A DNA stretch of 64,000 bases from NCBI RefSeq assembly GCF_028885415.1, contig NZ_CP118527.1, positions 4,650,001 to 4,714,000 of the forward strand, given 5' to 3'. The position numbers and the translations under genes were made by a program. Under the pieces are notes generated by a model, which saw only the letters and a list, made by a program, of their open reading frames with translations, searched no databases and was not told where the DNA came from. This DNA is from Streptomyces coeruleorubidus (lineage in GTDB: Bacteria; Actinomycetota; Actinomycetes; Streptomycetales; Streptomycetaceae). Positions 43,101 through 51,422 of the stretch are shown here, in pieces; position 1 is the stretch's first letter; each line of letters opens with the position of its first letter.

Positions 43101-44085
43101 GCTCGCCGAGGACAAGGACCTCCAGGCGCTGCAGCTCAGGCTCCGGCCGAAGGCCCGCAAGGCCCTCTCCCAGGCGGCGGCCGCCACGGCGGAACGCCAG
43201 GGCGGCGAGTCCCTGGAGCGCAAGGGCCTCACGGACTGGACGATCGGCACCCTCATCCGCGTCTTCGAGACCCGGCGGGCCGGCCAGCCGGTGAAGGCGT
43301 ACCCGGCGCTGGTCGACGACGGCGACACGGTCTCCGTACGCCTCTTCGACACAGAGGCCGAGCAGCAGCAGGCCATGTGGAAGGGCACCCGCCGCCTGAT
43401 CCTGCGCAACATCCCCGTGAACCCGGCCAAGTTCGCCTCCGAGAAGCTGACGAACGCGCAGAAGCTGGCGCTGTCCGCAAATCCGCACGGCTCCATCCAG
43501 GCGCTGTTCGACGACTGCGCGATGGCGGCCGCCGACAAGCTGATCGCGGACTTCGGCGGGCCGGCGTGGGACGAGGAGTCGTACCGCAAGCTGTACGACA
43601 AGGTGCGCGCCGAGATCGTCGACACGACCGTCCGCACGGTGGGCCAGGTGCAGCAGGTCCTGGCCGCCTGGCAATCGTGTGAACGCCGCCTGAAGGCCGT
43701 ACGCAGCCCCGCGCTGCTGCCGAACCTCCAGGACGTACGGAGGCAGCTGGACGCCCTCGTGAAGCCCGGCTTCGTGACGGAGGCGGGCCTGCGCCGCATG
43801 CCGGACCTGATGCGCTACCTGGTGGCCGCGGACCGGCGTCTGACGCAGATGCCGACGAACGTCCAGCGGGACACCACGCGGATGCAGAAGGTCCACGAGA
43901 TGCAGGACGAGTACGCCTGGCTCCTGGAGCAGATGCCGCAGGGCCGGCCGGTGCCGTCGTCGGTCCTGGACATCCGCTGGATGATCGAGGAACTCCGGGT
44001 CAGCTACTTCGCCCACGCGCTGGGCACGGCGTACCCCGTCCCGGACAAGCGGATCGTGAAGGCGATCGACGCGGCGGTTCCGTAA
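40117..44085 (+). CDS. hrpA: ATP-dependent RNA helicase HrpA (DEAH-box)
   Basis: A 1,322-residue DEAH/RHA helicase of full family length. Motifs run in order: VAGETGSGKTTQIPK (Walker A, about 93-107), TQPRRIAART, IIDEAHERS, TSATID, LVFLSGEREIRD, ATNVAETSLTVPG and QRKGRCGRT. They are followed by the HA2/OB-fold region and the long HrpA-specific C-terminal part (DUF3418-type, 'WLLEQMPQGRPVPSSVLDIR' near the end). In bacteria HrpA resolves stalled or collided ribosomes and processes mRNA. ATG 40117 opens the frame. It stands between two identical tRNA-Asp genes. Confidence 0.96.
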   Translation: MSTQSAPALGALASRLTELSLRDAHRLGRRLEGARKIRKPEARAAVLAEIEAETGKAEERMAGRRGRVPDITYPEQLPVSQKKDEIADAIRDHQVVIVAGETGSGKTTQIPKICMELGRGVRGMIGHTQPRRIAARTVAERVAEELDTPLGEAVGWKVRFTDQVDPDATFVKLMTDGILLAEIQTDRELRAYDTIIIDEAHERSLNIDFLLGYLAQLLPRRPDLKVVITSATIDPERFSRHFGDAPIVEVSGRTYPVEVRYRPLLEEDGDDADRDQITAIVDAVEELQKEGQGDILVFLSGEREIRDTADALTKKNYRFTEILPLYARLSHAEQHRVFQPHTGRRIVLATNVAETSLTVPGIKYVIDPGFARISRYSHRTKVQRLPIEPVSQASANQRKGRCGRTSDGICIRLYSEDDFNARPEFTDAEILRTNLASVILQMTAAGLGDIEKFPFIDPPDHRNIRDGVQLLQELGALDPAQKDPRKRLTDTGRKLAQLPVDPRLARMVLEADKNGCVREVMVIAAALSIQDPRERPADKQTQADQQHARFKDETSDFLAYLNLWRYIREQQKERGSSSFRRMCKQEYLNFLRIREWQDIYSQLRTVAKQMGIHLNEDDAPADRIHVSLLAGLLSHIGMKDVKDAGAESGRSTGKNEYLGARNAKFAIFPGSALFKKPPRFVMSAELVETSRLWARVNAKIEPEWVEPLAGHLLKRTYSEPHWEKDQAAVMAYEKVTLYGVPIVAQRKVNYGRIDPEASRELFIRNALVEGDWRTHHKFFSDNRRLLTEVEELEHRARRRDILVDDETLFDFYDQRVPEHVVSGAHFDSWWKHKRHEQPDFLDFEREMLINEKAGEVTKDDYPDSWRQGNLKFRVTYQFEPGADADGVTVHIPLQVLNQVTDEGFDWQIPGLREELVTELIRSLPKPIRRNYVPAPNYAKAFLDRAVPLQEPLTTTMTRELRRMVGVPFEADDFDWSKVPDHLKVTFRIVDERRRKLAEDKDLQALQLRLRPKARKALSQAAAATAERQGGESLERKGLTDWTIGTLIRVFETRRAGQPVKAYPALVDDGDTVSVRLFDTEAEQQQAMWKGTRRLILRNIPVNPAKFASEKLTNAQKLALSANPHGSIQALFDDCAMAAADKLIADFGGPAWDEESYRKLYDKVRAEIVDTTVRTVGQVQQVLAAWQSCERRLKAVRSPALLPNLQDVRRQLDALVKPGFVTEAGLRRMPDLMRYLVAADRRLTQMPTNVQRDTTRMQKVHEMQDEYAWLLEQMPQGRPVPSSVLDIRWMIEELRVSYFAHALGTAYPVPDKRIVKAIDAAVP

Positions 44086-44178
44086 CGGCGTGCGCACGCA
44101 GGGTGAGTTCGACCAGGGACCCACCCTCCTGTACAGTCTCTTCTCGCAGCGCAACGCACGAATGGCGCCGCGAAACCT

Positions 44179-44253
44179 GGTCCTGTGGAGCAGTTTGGAG
44201 TGCTCGCCACCCTGTCAAGGTGGAGGCCGCGGGTTCAAATCCCGTCAGGACCG
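44179..44253 (+). tRNA. tRNA-Asp (anticodon GTC), copy 2
   Basis: Base-for-base the same 75 bases as the copy at 39802-39876: GTC anticodon, same discriminator G. The flanks differ apart from a few bases. Confidence 0.96.
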
Positions 44254-44259
44254 CAAGTG

Positions 44260-44291
44260 AAAGAGCCCGGATCTTCGGATCCGGGCTCTTT
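44260..44291 (+). terminator. Terminator of tRNA-Asp copy 2
   Basis: 14-bp inverted repeat AAAGAGCCCGGATC / GATCCGGGCTCTTT closed by a TTCG tetraloop, starting seven bases after the tRNA. Confidence 0.9.
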
Positions 44292-44445
44292 CGGTTGCCC
44301 GAACCCCGCCGCGTCCAGGCTCCTTTGTGCGCCCCTGACCTGCGAGACACCCCTTCCCGGCCCTTCACGCCGTCTTGACGGCCTGTCGTTCCGTCGGTAC
44401 CCAGAAACCAGGGCCGTTCCCCGTTCGGCCTTCTGGAGGTGGCGT

Positions 44446-44646
44446 ATGGCGGCATCGGCTAGGCATGAGACGCGGGCCCTGCTCCGCGCGCACCTGGCGG
44501 CCGCGTCGTCGTACCGGCATCTCACTCGCCACTGTCCGATCTGCCATCACCTGCTGCGACTGGCGATGGAGTCCGCCCAGTCCGCCCCTCGCACCGCCCA
44601 GGCCTCCCAGAGGGCCGTCGAGAACGAGAGTCCGGCGCGAGCCTGA
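44446..44646 (+). CDS. Small conserved-type protein with CxxC motif
   Basis: A 66-residue protein starting at ATG 44446 with a good ribosome site (GGAGG, six bases upstream). It is rich in Ala, His and Arg and carries HCPICHHLLRLAM, a CxxC with flanking histidines able to bind zinc. The C-terminal 25 residues are low complexity. It resembles small streptomycete proteins of unknown function found beside bldC (possibly the DUF6274 group; from memory, not checked). No function can be assigned. Confidence 0.65.
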   Translation: MAASARHETRALLRAHLAAASSYRHLTRHCPICHHLLRLAMESAQSAPRTAQASQRAVENESPARA

Positions 44647-45106
44647 CCGAAGGCCGGCCTCAACACCCGTCCGTACACGGGGTACTGGAGCCGGTGGTTC
44701 CACTACCGCACCCGCGGCGGAGCTAACAAGCCGCTTGGTATGTGACGGGTGTCACCGCATGAGTTTTGGAAAGTGCGGTACTTACACCTCGCCTACAACA
44801 GGTCAATTTAATATGTGCAATTGCACCCCTTCGACGGTGCTGCACACAGGGCATCCGTCACCCCTCCCCAGACTCCGACAAGGCCGCTCACAACAGGGCT
44901 CGGCGACCGACAGCCGGCGCACAAAAAGGTCGCGCTGGACCCGGCGGAGTCCAGCGCGACCGACGACGCACCCTGTTGTATGCCTGGATAGCTCTGACTG
45001 GCGTGGGGGTGGGGCCTGTTGGGGCAGGACCCGCGTCGCTTGGAGCTGTGGTTCCGGACCTCTCGGCTGATGGGGGACCAGCCGGTTTGCCCGGTTATTC
45101 AGTTGT
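44647..45106. other. Intergenic region between the small CxxC gene and bldC
   Basis: 460 bases without a supported gene. The stretch 44770-44830 is AT-rich and contains the palindrome TGCAATTGCA (44816-44825) and GGTCAATTTAATATG, which could be a promoter or a regulator-binding site. The bldC terminator lies at 44923-44961. Between the terminator and the bldC stop there is a 145-base 3' untranslated stretch. Confidence 0.5.
44923..44961 (-). terminator. Rho-independent terminator of bldC
   Basis: 13-bp perfect inverted repeat GGTCGCGCTGGAC / GTCCAGCGCGACC with an 8-base loop. On the minus strand the stem is followed at once by TTTTT, a rare classic U-run for Streptomyces. It is about 145 bases past the bldC stop. 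Confidence 0.9.
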
Positions 45107-45313
45107 TCAGGCCTCGCTGCGCTGCTGCGGAATGCCCGCGAGCAGAGCGCGGACCTCTGCCTCGCGGTAGCGGCGATGCCCGCCGAGCGTGCGGATCGAC
45201 GTGAGCTTGCCGGCCTTCGCCCACCGCGTGACCGTCTTCGGGTCGACGCGGAACATGGTGGCGACCTCAGCCGGGGTCAGCAGCGGCTCGGCATCAGGGG
45301 TGCGAGCGGTCAT
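45107..45313 (-). CDS. bldC: Developmental regulator BldC
   Basis: A 68-residue MerR-like winged-helix DNA-binding protein with no dimer or effector domain. The helix-turn-helix 'LTPAEVATMFRVDPKTVTRW' and wing 'AKAGKLTSIRTLGGHRRYRE' make up nearly all of it, with the short tail GIPQQRSEA. Sequence and length match BldC, which binds direct repeats cooperatively and holds back the switch from vegetative growth to development. ATG 45313 has GAGGAGG nine bases upstream. A 600-base upstream region and a strong terminator frame it as a single-gene unit. Confidence 0.97.
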   Translation of the reverse strand: MTARTPDAEPLLTPAEVATMFRVDPKTVTRWAKAGKLTSIRTLGGHRRYREAEVRALLAGIPQQRSEA

Positions 45314-45909
45314 GAGCGGCCTCCTCGGGAGAACCGAACCTTCTCGGTTCTTTCCTCTAAATTCTGCACCTTGACCCGCGTTGCCCGAAATGGCGGACGC
45401 GAGTCGAGTCGGTTATAGGACGAACGGCTTGTCCTCGGCACTACAACTACACCATCTGTCCAGCCGCGTCGGCCAAACCGATGGAATTGCCCTCCCAGGT
45501 GTTCATCAGCGACGGAAGCCGATGGACCATGCCATAGCGGACAGTCACGCCACTGTGACGATCAGTCACAGGACGACCAGGAGTCACCAGACCCCCCAAA
45601 GCGTGCAATGCTGAGATTCCGTCCACAATGCAGCACAACGGGACGGAAGGAGCCCCCCGGACTCCTTGTCCTATTTTGGCATGAGGAGGGGCAAGGGGCG
45701 CAAGGGCCATGTACGTGCAGTCCGTCACGTTTGGCCTACTTGAGAGGTACGCCCGGATCAGGACCTACGTCCGTTGTTGACAAGGCGTCAGGAAACGCAG
45801 AGCGCAGTTCAGGAACGTCGGTGCGAGGACGAAACCCCAAAACGGGCGGTACGTCAAACGCCTGTTCGTGACCGACCGCGAGCGGTCCGTAGGAACAGAA
45901 GGTCAGAGG
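45314..45909. other. Long upstream region of bldC
   Basis: About 595 bases between bldC and the conserved gene at 45910. No supported gene. It contains the inverted repeat CTGTGAC-GATCA-GTCACAG (45553-45571), AT-rich spots near 45350 (TTCTTTCCTCTAAATTCTG, probably close to the bldC promoter) and TTGGCATGAGGAGGG near 45675. The length suggests several regulatory inputs or an unrecognised small RNA. Confidence 0.5.
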
Positions 45910-46755
45910 TCAGTTCGCCGACCGCAGATCCCGTACGGAACGCCACCGCTCCACCAGACGTGCGTACGCCGCCCCGGCGGCCGCCCCGTCGCCCCGGCGC
46001 AGCGCCGCGATGCCCTCGGCCACGTCCGCGGCCGAGTGGTCGTCCTCCAGCGCCCCGGTCGGCACGGCGTGCACCAGCCCGCCGTAGTCCAGCTCCACGA
46101 GCGAGCGCGGGTGGAACTCCTCCAGCCAGCGCCCGACGTCCACCAGGCCGTCGATCAGCGGCCCCTCGTCCATGGCCTCCTTCAGGGCCCGCAGGCCTTG
46201 GGCGACGCGCCGCCGGGCCTGGACCATGGGTGTGCGGTAGCGCAGCACCGGCGGACTGTCCACGCTGTCGCCCTTGTCGTACTCGCGCTCCTCGTCGGCG
46301 ACCAGCACGAACCAGTTGATCGGCACCTGCCAGGTCGCCGTACGGATCCACGGCCGGGCGTCCGGGTTCTCCACCAGCCAGCGCTCGTAGTCCTGGGCCG
46401 CCTGGCGGCGCAGGAAGGGCGGCAGGACCGCGTCCAGGACCGGCGGCGGCAGCTCCTCGGAGAGCTCCTCCAGGGCCTGCCAGCCGCGCAGCCGGGTGCG
46501 CCAGGGGCAGACACAGACGACGCCGTCCACGTCGAGCACGAAGGCGTCCTCGCTCTCGTGCACCGGGACCAGGACCGGCGGGATGGGCGCCAAGTCGGCC
46601 AGAGCGCGGCGCAGTTCGTCCTGGTACGAGGGACGGTCCGGACGGCGGGCGTAGCGGGCCCAGTGGCTGCGCTCCGGTTCCGGGAAGGCGGCCAGCGGTT
46701 CGTACACGCGCAGATAGGTCGCGTAGGGGACGATCACCGAGGACACCTTGGGCAC
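45910..46755 (-). CDS. Conserved protein of unknown function, divergent from vdh
   Basis: A 281-residue cytoplasmic protein starting at GTG 46755 (MPKVSSVIVPYATYLRVYEP). It has no membrane segment and no catalytic motif that is recognised. Mixed alpha/beta content, with a Trp-rich middle ('RTATWQVPINWFVLVADEER') and an Ala-rich helical end. It looks like the conserved actinomycete gene regularly found between bldC and vdh. The divergent spacing of 220 bases from vdh suggests shared control. Function unknown. Confidence 0.8.
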   Translation of the reverse strand: MPKVSSVIVPYATYLRVYEPLAAFPEPERSHWARYARRPDRPSYQDELRRALADLAPIPPVLVPVHESEDAFVLDVDGVVCVCPWRTRLRGWQALEELSEELPPPVLDAVLPPFLRRQAAQDYERWLVENPDARPWIRTATWQVPINWFVLVADEEREYDKGDSVDSPPVLRYRTPMVQARRRVAQGLRALKEAMDEGPLIDGLVDVGRWLEEFHPRSLVELDYGGLVHAVPTGALEDDHSAADVAEGIAALRRGDGAAAGAAYARLVERWRSVRDLRSAN

Positions 46756-46977
46756 GCCTGCTCCCTCCCCCGCCCATCGTCGCGAAAACCTGCGGAACCC
46801 ACTCACAAACGCACGGGAAATCTATGCAAATCGTCGCACGGGAGTACTCCGGTCGGAGGTGATCCTGAGCACTGTGCGGCCGGCGGGCCCCCCAGGCTCT
46901 AATCTCGTGCTCACAGCCCCCGCCACCCGCACGGGAGCTGGTCTCCACCCGCCGCAACTTACTCAGGAGTCACCACA

Positions 46978-48081
46978 GTGACCGACGTAACCGGCGCACC
47001 TGCTGATGTACTGCACACCCTGTTCCACTCGGACCAGGGCGGTCATGAGCAAGTCGTGCTCTGCCAGGACCGCGCGAGCGGCCTCAAGGCCGTCATCGCC
47101 ATCCACTCCACCGCCCTGGGCCCCGCGCTCGGCGGTACGCGCTTCTACCCGTACGCGAACGAGGCCGAGGCCGTCGCCGACGCGCTGAACCTCGCCCGCG
47201 GGATGTCGTACAAGAACGCCATGGCCGGTCTCGACCACGGCGGCGGCAAGGCCGTGATCATCGGCGACCCGGAGCGGATCAAGACCGAGCAGCTGCTCCT
47301 CGCCTACGGCCGGTTCGTCGCCTCCCTCGGCGGTCGCTACGTCACCGCCTGCGACGTCGGCACGTACGTCGCCGACATGGACGTCGTGGCCCGCGAGTGC
47401 CGCTGGACCACCGGCCGCTCCCCGGAGAACGGCGGCGCCGGGGACTCCTCCGTCCTCACCGCCTACGGCGTCTACCAGGGTATGCGGGCCTCCGCGCAGC
47501 ACCTGTGGGGCGACCCCTCGCTGCGCGCGAAGCGGGTCGGCATCGCCGGCGTCGGCAAGGTCGGCCACCACCTGGTGGAGCACCTGGTGAAGGAGGGCGC
47601 CGAGGTCTTCGTCACGGACGTGCGCGAGGACGCCGTACGGCGGATCACCGAGCGGCACCGGGACGTCATGGCCGTGAAGGACACCGACGAGCTGATCCGC
47701 ATCGACGGTCTGGGCATCTACGCCCCCTGCGCGCTGGGCGGGGCGCTGGACGACGACACCGTGCCGGTGCTGACCGCCGAGGTGGTCTGCGGCGCCGCCA
47801 ACAACCAGCTCGCCCACCCGGGCGTGGAGAAGGACCTCGCCGACCGCGGGATCCTCTACGCGCCGGACTACGTGGTGAACGCCGGCGGCGTCATCCAGGT
47901 GGCCGACGAGCTGCACGGCTTCGACTTCGACCGGTGCAAGGCGAAGGCGGCGAAGATCTTCGACACCACGCTGGCCATATTCGCACGTGCGAAGGAAGAC
48001 GGCATTCCGCCGGCTGCCGCGGCCGACCGGATCGCCGAGCAGCGCATGCACGACGCGGCCGCGGCCCGCCGGGCGCGCTGA
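46978..48081 (+). CDS. vdh: Valine/leucine dehydrogenase (branched-chain amino-acid dehydrogenase)
   Basis: A 367-residue Glu/Leu/Phe/Val-type dehydrogenase. The catalytic lysines lie in [11 protein letters not shown] and SYKNAMAG, with Asp in [10 protein letters not shown]. The Rossmann NAD motif is [16 protein letters not shown], and the C-terminal signature is '[20 protein letters not shown]'. It deaminates valine, leucine and isoleucine to branched 2-oxo acids, the source of starter units for polyketides and branched fatty acids in Streptomyces. GTG 46978 follows AGGAG eight bases upstream. It is a single-gene unit with its own promoter in the divergent region. Confidence 0.95.
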   Translation: MTDVTGAPADVLHTLFHSDQGGHEQVVLCQDRASGLKAVIAIHSTALGPALGGTRFYPYANEAEAVADALNLARGMSYKNAMAGLDHGGGKAVIIGDPERIKTEQLLLAYGRFVASLGGRYVTACDVGTYVADMDVVARECRWTTGRSPENGGAGDSSVLTAYGVYQGMRASAQHLWGDPSLRAKRVGIAGVGKVGHHLVEHLVKEGAEVFVTDVREDAVRRITERHRDVMAVKDTDELIRIDGLGIYAPCALGGALDDDTVPVLTAEVVCGAANNQLAHPGVEKDLADRGILYAPDYVVNAGGVIQVADELHGFDFDRCKAKAAKIFDTTLAIFARAKEDGIPPAAAADRIAEQRMHDAAAARRAR

Positions 48082-48380
48082 TTCGAGAGCGCCCTCGTAC
48101 GTTTGGCCGGTACCCGTCGGTGGGCAGTTAGAGAGAACTCTCACTTCTACCGGCGGGTCGACCGCCGATAAGTGGTTAAAATCGCGGTTGACCAGCGAGG
48201 ACGGGGCGCCTCGAAGGTCCTGGGCGCGGGCACGTCATGCGGGCGACGTACCGTATGGGCGCGGGCTCAGGTACCGTGGAAGCCCTACGGACCGGTCTCT
48301 CTGCGGAGAGTCCGTGCCGGACCATGAACGCGTGTCAAGACTCTGGGGCCGTCGAGCCCCGTCGTTGAGGGGGTCGAGCC
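48082..48380. other. Leader/promoter region of the DUF3073 gene
   Basis: About 300 bases. An AT-richer spot (GATAAGTGGTTAAAATCGCG, about 48166-48185) may be a promoter. Downstream lie several possible hairpins (CCGGTCTCTCTGCGGAGAGTCCG and GGGGCCGTCGAGCCCC, about 48290-48360) and a repeated GTACCGT (48249 and 48273). The transcript in front of the small gene may be structured; no known riboswitch class is recognised. Confidence 0.45.
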
Positions 48381-48632
48381 ATGGGGCGCGGCCGGGCCAA
48401 GGCCAAGCAGACGAAGGTCGCCCGCCAGCTGAAGTACAACAGCGGTGGGACTGACCTCTCACGCCTGGCCGAGGAGCTGGGTGCATCGCCTTCGAATCCG
48501 CAGCCGCCTAACGGCGGGCCGTTCGAGGACGATGATCAGGACGACGACCTGTACGCACGGTACGCCGACCTCTACGAGGACGACGATGAGGACGAGGACG
48601 ACCAGTCTTCGCAGCACCGTCGCGGCGCTTGA
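48381..48632 (+). CDS. DUF3073 family small acidic-tailed protein
   Basis: An 83-residue protein. The N-terminus GRGRAKAKQTKVARQLKYNS is basic and diagnostic for DUF3073, followed by DLSRLAEELG. The C-terminal third is extremely acidic (DDDQDDDLYARYADLYEDDD). The family is conserved across actinobacteria and its function is unknown; the bipolar charge suggests nucleic-acid or ribosome contact. Start ATG 48381. It converges with purM over a shared terminator. Confidence 0.92.
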   Translation: MGRGRAKAKQTKVARQLKYNSGGTDLSRLAEELGASPSNPQPPNGGPFEDDDQDDDLYARYADLYEDDDEDEDDQSSQHRRGA

Positions 48633-48649
48633 CCTTGCACTGAGCATTT

Positions 48650-48681
48650 ACCCGGTCGGTGACTTCGGTCACCGACCGGGT
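48650..48681. terminator. Bidirectional terminator between the DUF3073 gene and purM
   Basis: 14-bp perfect inverted repeat ACCCGGTCGGTGAC / GTCACCGACCGGGT with TTCG loop, between the two convergent stops (48632 and 48717). Confidence 0.88.
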
Positions 48682-48716
48682 TCTGTGCTGCCCGCAGGGT
48701 TACGGCCCTCCGTGCC

Positions 48717-49784
48717 TCAGTTCGCGTAGTCACCGATCAGGGCGGCGCCGGTGGTGTGCTCGCCCCGGTCCGTGATCTCGCCTGCCACCCAGGCGTCCAC
48801 GCCGCGGTCGGCCAGGGTCGCCAGGGCCACGTCCGTGGACTCCTGCGGCACGATCGCGATCATGCCGACCCCCATGTTCAGGGTCTTCTCCAGCTCCAGG
48901 CGCTCGACGCTGCCCGTCCGGCCGACGAGCTCGAAGACCGGGCCCGGGGTCCAGGTGGAGCGGTCGACGATCGCGTGCAGCTCGTCGGGGACGACCCGGG
49001 CGAGGTTGGCCGCGAGTCCGCCGCCGGTGACGTGGCTGAAGGCGTGCACCTCGGTGGTGCGCATCAGGGCCAGGCAGTCCAGCGAGTAGATCTTCGTCGG
49101 CTCCAGCAGTTCCTCGCCGAGGGTGCGGCCGAGCTCGTCGATGTGGGTGTCCAGGGTGAGGCCGGCCTGGTTCAGCAGGACGTGCCGGACGAGGGAGTAC
49201 CCGTTCGAGTGAAGACCGGAGGACGCCATGGCGATCACCGCGTCACCCGTCCGGATACGATCCGCGCCGAGCAGCCGGTCGGCCTCCACGACGCCCGTAC
49301 CGGCGCCGGCGACGTCGAAGTCGTCCTCGCCCAGCAGGCCCGGGTGCTCGGCCGTCTCGCCGCCCACCAGGGCGCAGCCGGCCAGCACGCAGCCCTCGGC
49401 GATGCCCTTGACGATGGCGGCGACACGCTCGGGGTGGACCTTGCCGACGCAGATGTAGTCGGTCATGAACAGCGGCTCGGCGCCGCACACCACGATGTCG
49501 TCCATGACCATGGCGACCAGGTCGTGGCCGATGGTGTCGTAGACGCCCAGCTGACGCGCGATGTCGACCTTGGTGCCGACGCCGTCCGTGGCCGAGGCGA
49601 GCAGGGGCCGCTCGTAGTTCTTCAGGGCGGAGGCGTCGAAGAGGCCGGCGAAGCCGCCGAGGCCGCCGAGGACCTCGGGGCGCTGGGCCTTCTTCACCCA
49701 CTCCTTCATCAGCTCGACGGCGCGGTCGCCCGCTTCGATGTCGACGCCCGCAGCTGCGTAGCTGGCACCAGTTGTCTCAGACAT
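48717..49784 (-). CDS. purM: Phosphoribosylformylglycinamidine cyclo-ligase (AIR synthetase)
   Basis: A 355-residue PurM. It closes FGAM to 5-aminoimidazole ribotide with ATP, step five of de novo purine synthesis. Characteristic sequence: YAAAGVDIEAGDRAVELMK, 'LLASATDGVGTKVDIARQLG', HDLVAMVMDDIVVCGAEPLF, LVGGETAEHPGL and 'FSHVTGGGLAANLARVVP'. It lies 45 bases downstream of purF in the same direction, so the two form a purF-purM operon. Full family length, all glycine-rich motifs intact. ATG 49784. Confidence 0.96.
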   Translation of the reverse strand: MSETTGASYAAAGVDIEAGDRAVELMKEWVKKAQRPEVLGGLGGFAGLFDASALKNYERPLLASATDGVGTKVDIARQLGVYDTIGHDLVAMVMDDIVVCGAEPLFMTDYICVGKVHPERVAAIVKGIAEGCVLAGCALVGGETAEHPGLLGEDDFDVAGAGTGVVEADRLLGADRIRTGDAVIAMASSGLHSNGYSLVRHVLLNQAGLTLDTHIDELGRTLGEELLEPTKIYSLDCLALMRTTEVHAFSHVTGGGLAANLARVVPDELHAIVDRSTWTPGPVFELVGRTGSVERLELEKTLNMGVGMIAIVPQESTDVALATLADRGVDAWVAGEITDRGEHTTGAALIGDYAN

Positions 49785-49829
49785 GGCTAATGAGAACCTT
49801 CGTGTCGTACAGCAGGTATTGCGGGCTGC

Positions 49830-51359
49830 CTACGGGCGGCGGATCGCGTCGGCGGCGGCCGTGGCGGCCGGGCCGGCGGCCAGCTCCGTCTCCAGGAGCT
49901 GCTTGCCGAGCAGCTCGGGGTCGGGGAGCTCCATCGGGTACTCGCCGTCGAAGCAGGCGCGGCACAGGTTCGGCTTGGCGATGGTGGTCGCCTCGATCAT
50001 GCCGTCGATGGAGATGTAGGCCAGGGAGTCGGCGCCCAGCGAGGTGCCGATCTCCTCGATCGTCATGCCGTTGGCGATGAGCTCGGCGCGGGTGGCGAAG
50101 TCGATGCCGAAGAAGCAGGGCCACTTCACGGGCGGCGAGGAGATCCGGATGTGGACCTCGGCGGCGCCCGCCTCGCGGAGCATGCGGACCAGGGCCCGCT
50201 GGGTGTTGCCGCGCACGATCGAGTCGTCGACGACGACCAGGCGCTTGCCCTTGATGACTTCCTTCAGCGGGTTCAGCTTCAGGCGGATGCCCAGCTGGCG
50301 GATGGTCTGCGAGGGCTGGATGAACGTGCGGCCGACGTAGGCGTTCTTCACCAGGCCGGCGCCGAAGGGGATGCCCGAGGCCTCGGCGTAACCGATGGCC
50401 GCCGGGGTGCCGGACTCCGGGGTCGCTATCACCAGGTCGGCCTCGACCGGGGCTTCCTTCGCGAGCTTGCGGCCCATCTCCACGCGGGAGAGGTAGACGT
50501 TGCGGCCGGCGATGTCGGTGTCCGGGCGGGCCAGGTACACGTACTCGAAGACACAGCCCTTGGGCTTCGCTTCCGCGAATCGCGACGTGCGCAGGCCGTT
50601 CTCGTCGATGGCGACGAACTCGCCCGGCTCGATCTCGCGGACGTAAGAGGCGCCGCAGATGTCGAGGGCGGCGGACTCGGAGGCGACGACCCAGCCACGC
50701 TCCAGCCGGCCGAGGACCAGCGGGCGGATGCCCTGCGGGTCGCGGGCGGCGTACAGGGTGTGCTCGTCCATGAAGACGAGGCTGAAGGCACCGCGCACCT
50801 GGGGCAGGACCTGGCCGGCCGCCTCCTCGATGGTCAGCGGCTTGCCGTCCTCGTCGACCTGGGCCGCGAGGAGCGCTGTGAGCAGGTCGGTGTCGTTGGT
50901 GGCCGCCACGCGCGGCGTGCGGCCGCCCTCCTGCTTGGGCAGGTCGGCGACCATCTCGGCGAGCTGGGCGGTGTTGACGAGGTTGCCGTTGTGGCCGAGC
51001 GCGATGGAGCCGTGCGCGGTCGCACGGAACGTCGGCTGGGCGTTCTCCCACACGGAGGCGCCGGTGGTCGAGTAGCGGGCGTGACCGACCGCGATGTGAC
51101 CCTGGAGCGAACCGAGTGAGGTCTCGTCGAAGACCTGGGAGACCAGGCCCATGTCCTTGAAGACGAGGATCTGTGAGCCGTTGCTGACCGCGATTCCCGC
51201 GGATTCCTGGCCTCGATGCTGGAGGGCGTAGAGCCCGAAGTACGTGAGCTTGGCGACCTCTTCGCCCGGAGCCCAGACACCGAAGACGCCGCAAGCGTCC
51301 TGGGGGCCCTTCTCACCGGGGAGCAGGTCGTGGTTGAGTCGTCCGTCACCACGTGGCAC
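49830..51359 (-). CDS. purF: Amidophosphoribosyltransferase
   Basis: A 509-residue PurF, first and controlling step of purine synthesis (PRPP plus glutamine to phosphoribosylamine). It is made with a propeptide of about 22 residues. Cleavage before Cys in ACGVFGVWAPGEE exposes the glutaminase nucleophile. The glutaminase domain shows YFGLYALQHRGQESAG and 'VGHARYSTTGASVWENAQPT'. The PRTase domain has the PRPP loop VVVDDSIVRGNT, and FGIDFATRAELIA follows with CRACFDGEYP. It starts at GTG 51359, with a META lipoprotein gene 64 bases upstream on the same strand. Confidence 0.96.
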   Translation of the reverse strand: MPRGDGRLNHDLLPGEKGPQDACGVFGVWAPGEEVAKLTYFGLYALQHRGQESAGIAVSNGSQILVFKDMGLVSQVFDETSLGSLQGHIAVGHARYSTTGASVWENAQPTFRATAHGSIALGHNGNLVNTAQLAEMVADLPKQEGGRTPRVAATNDTDLLTALLAAQVDEDGKPLTIEEAAGQVLPQVRGAFSLVFMDEHTLYAARDPQGIRPLVLGRLERGWVVASESAALDICGASYVREIEPGEFVAIDENGLRTSRFAEAKPKGCVFEYVYLARPDTDIAGRNVYLSRVEMGRKLAKEAPVEADLVIATPESGTPAAIGYAEASGIPFGAGLVKNAYVGRTFIQPSQTIRQLGIRLKLNPLKEVIKGKRLVVVDDSIVRGNTQRALVRMLREAGAAEVHIRISSPPVKWPCFFGIDFATRAELIANGMTIEEIGTSLGADSLAYISIDGMIEATTIAKPNLCRACFDGEYPMELPDPELLGKQLLETELAAGPAATAAADAIRRP

Positions 51360-51422
51360 GCCACCGAGTGTAGGCGAGGTCGTCCACTGGTCCGAATTGG
51401 GGATACCGGACTTTTCAGTGGA

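Noticed and set aside
39868..44154. 1,400-codon open frame opposite hrpA
   Set aside because: Shadow of hrpA; it crosses three tRNA genes or their flanks and has no domain.
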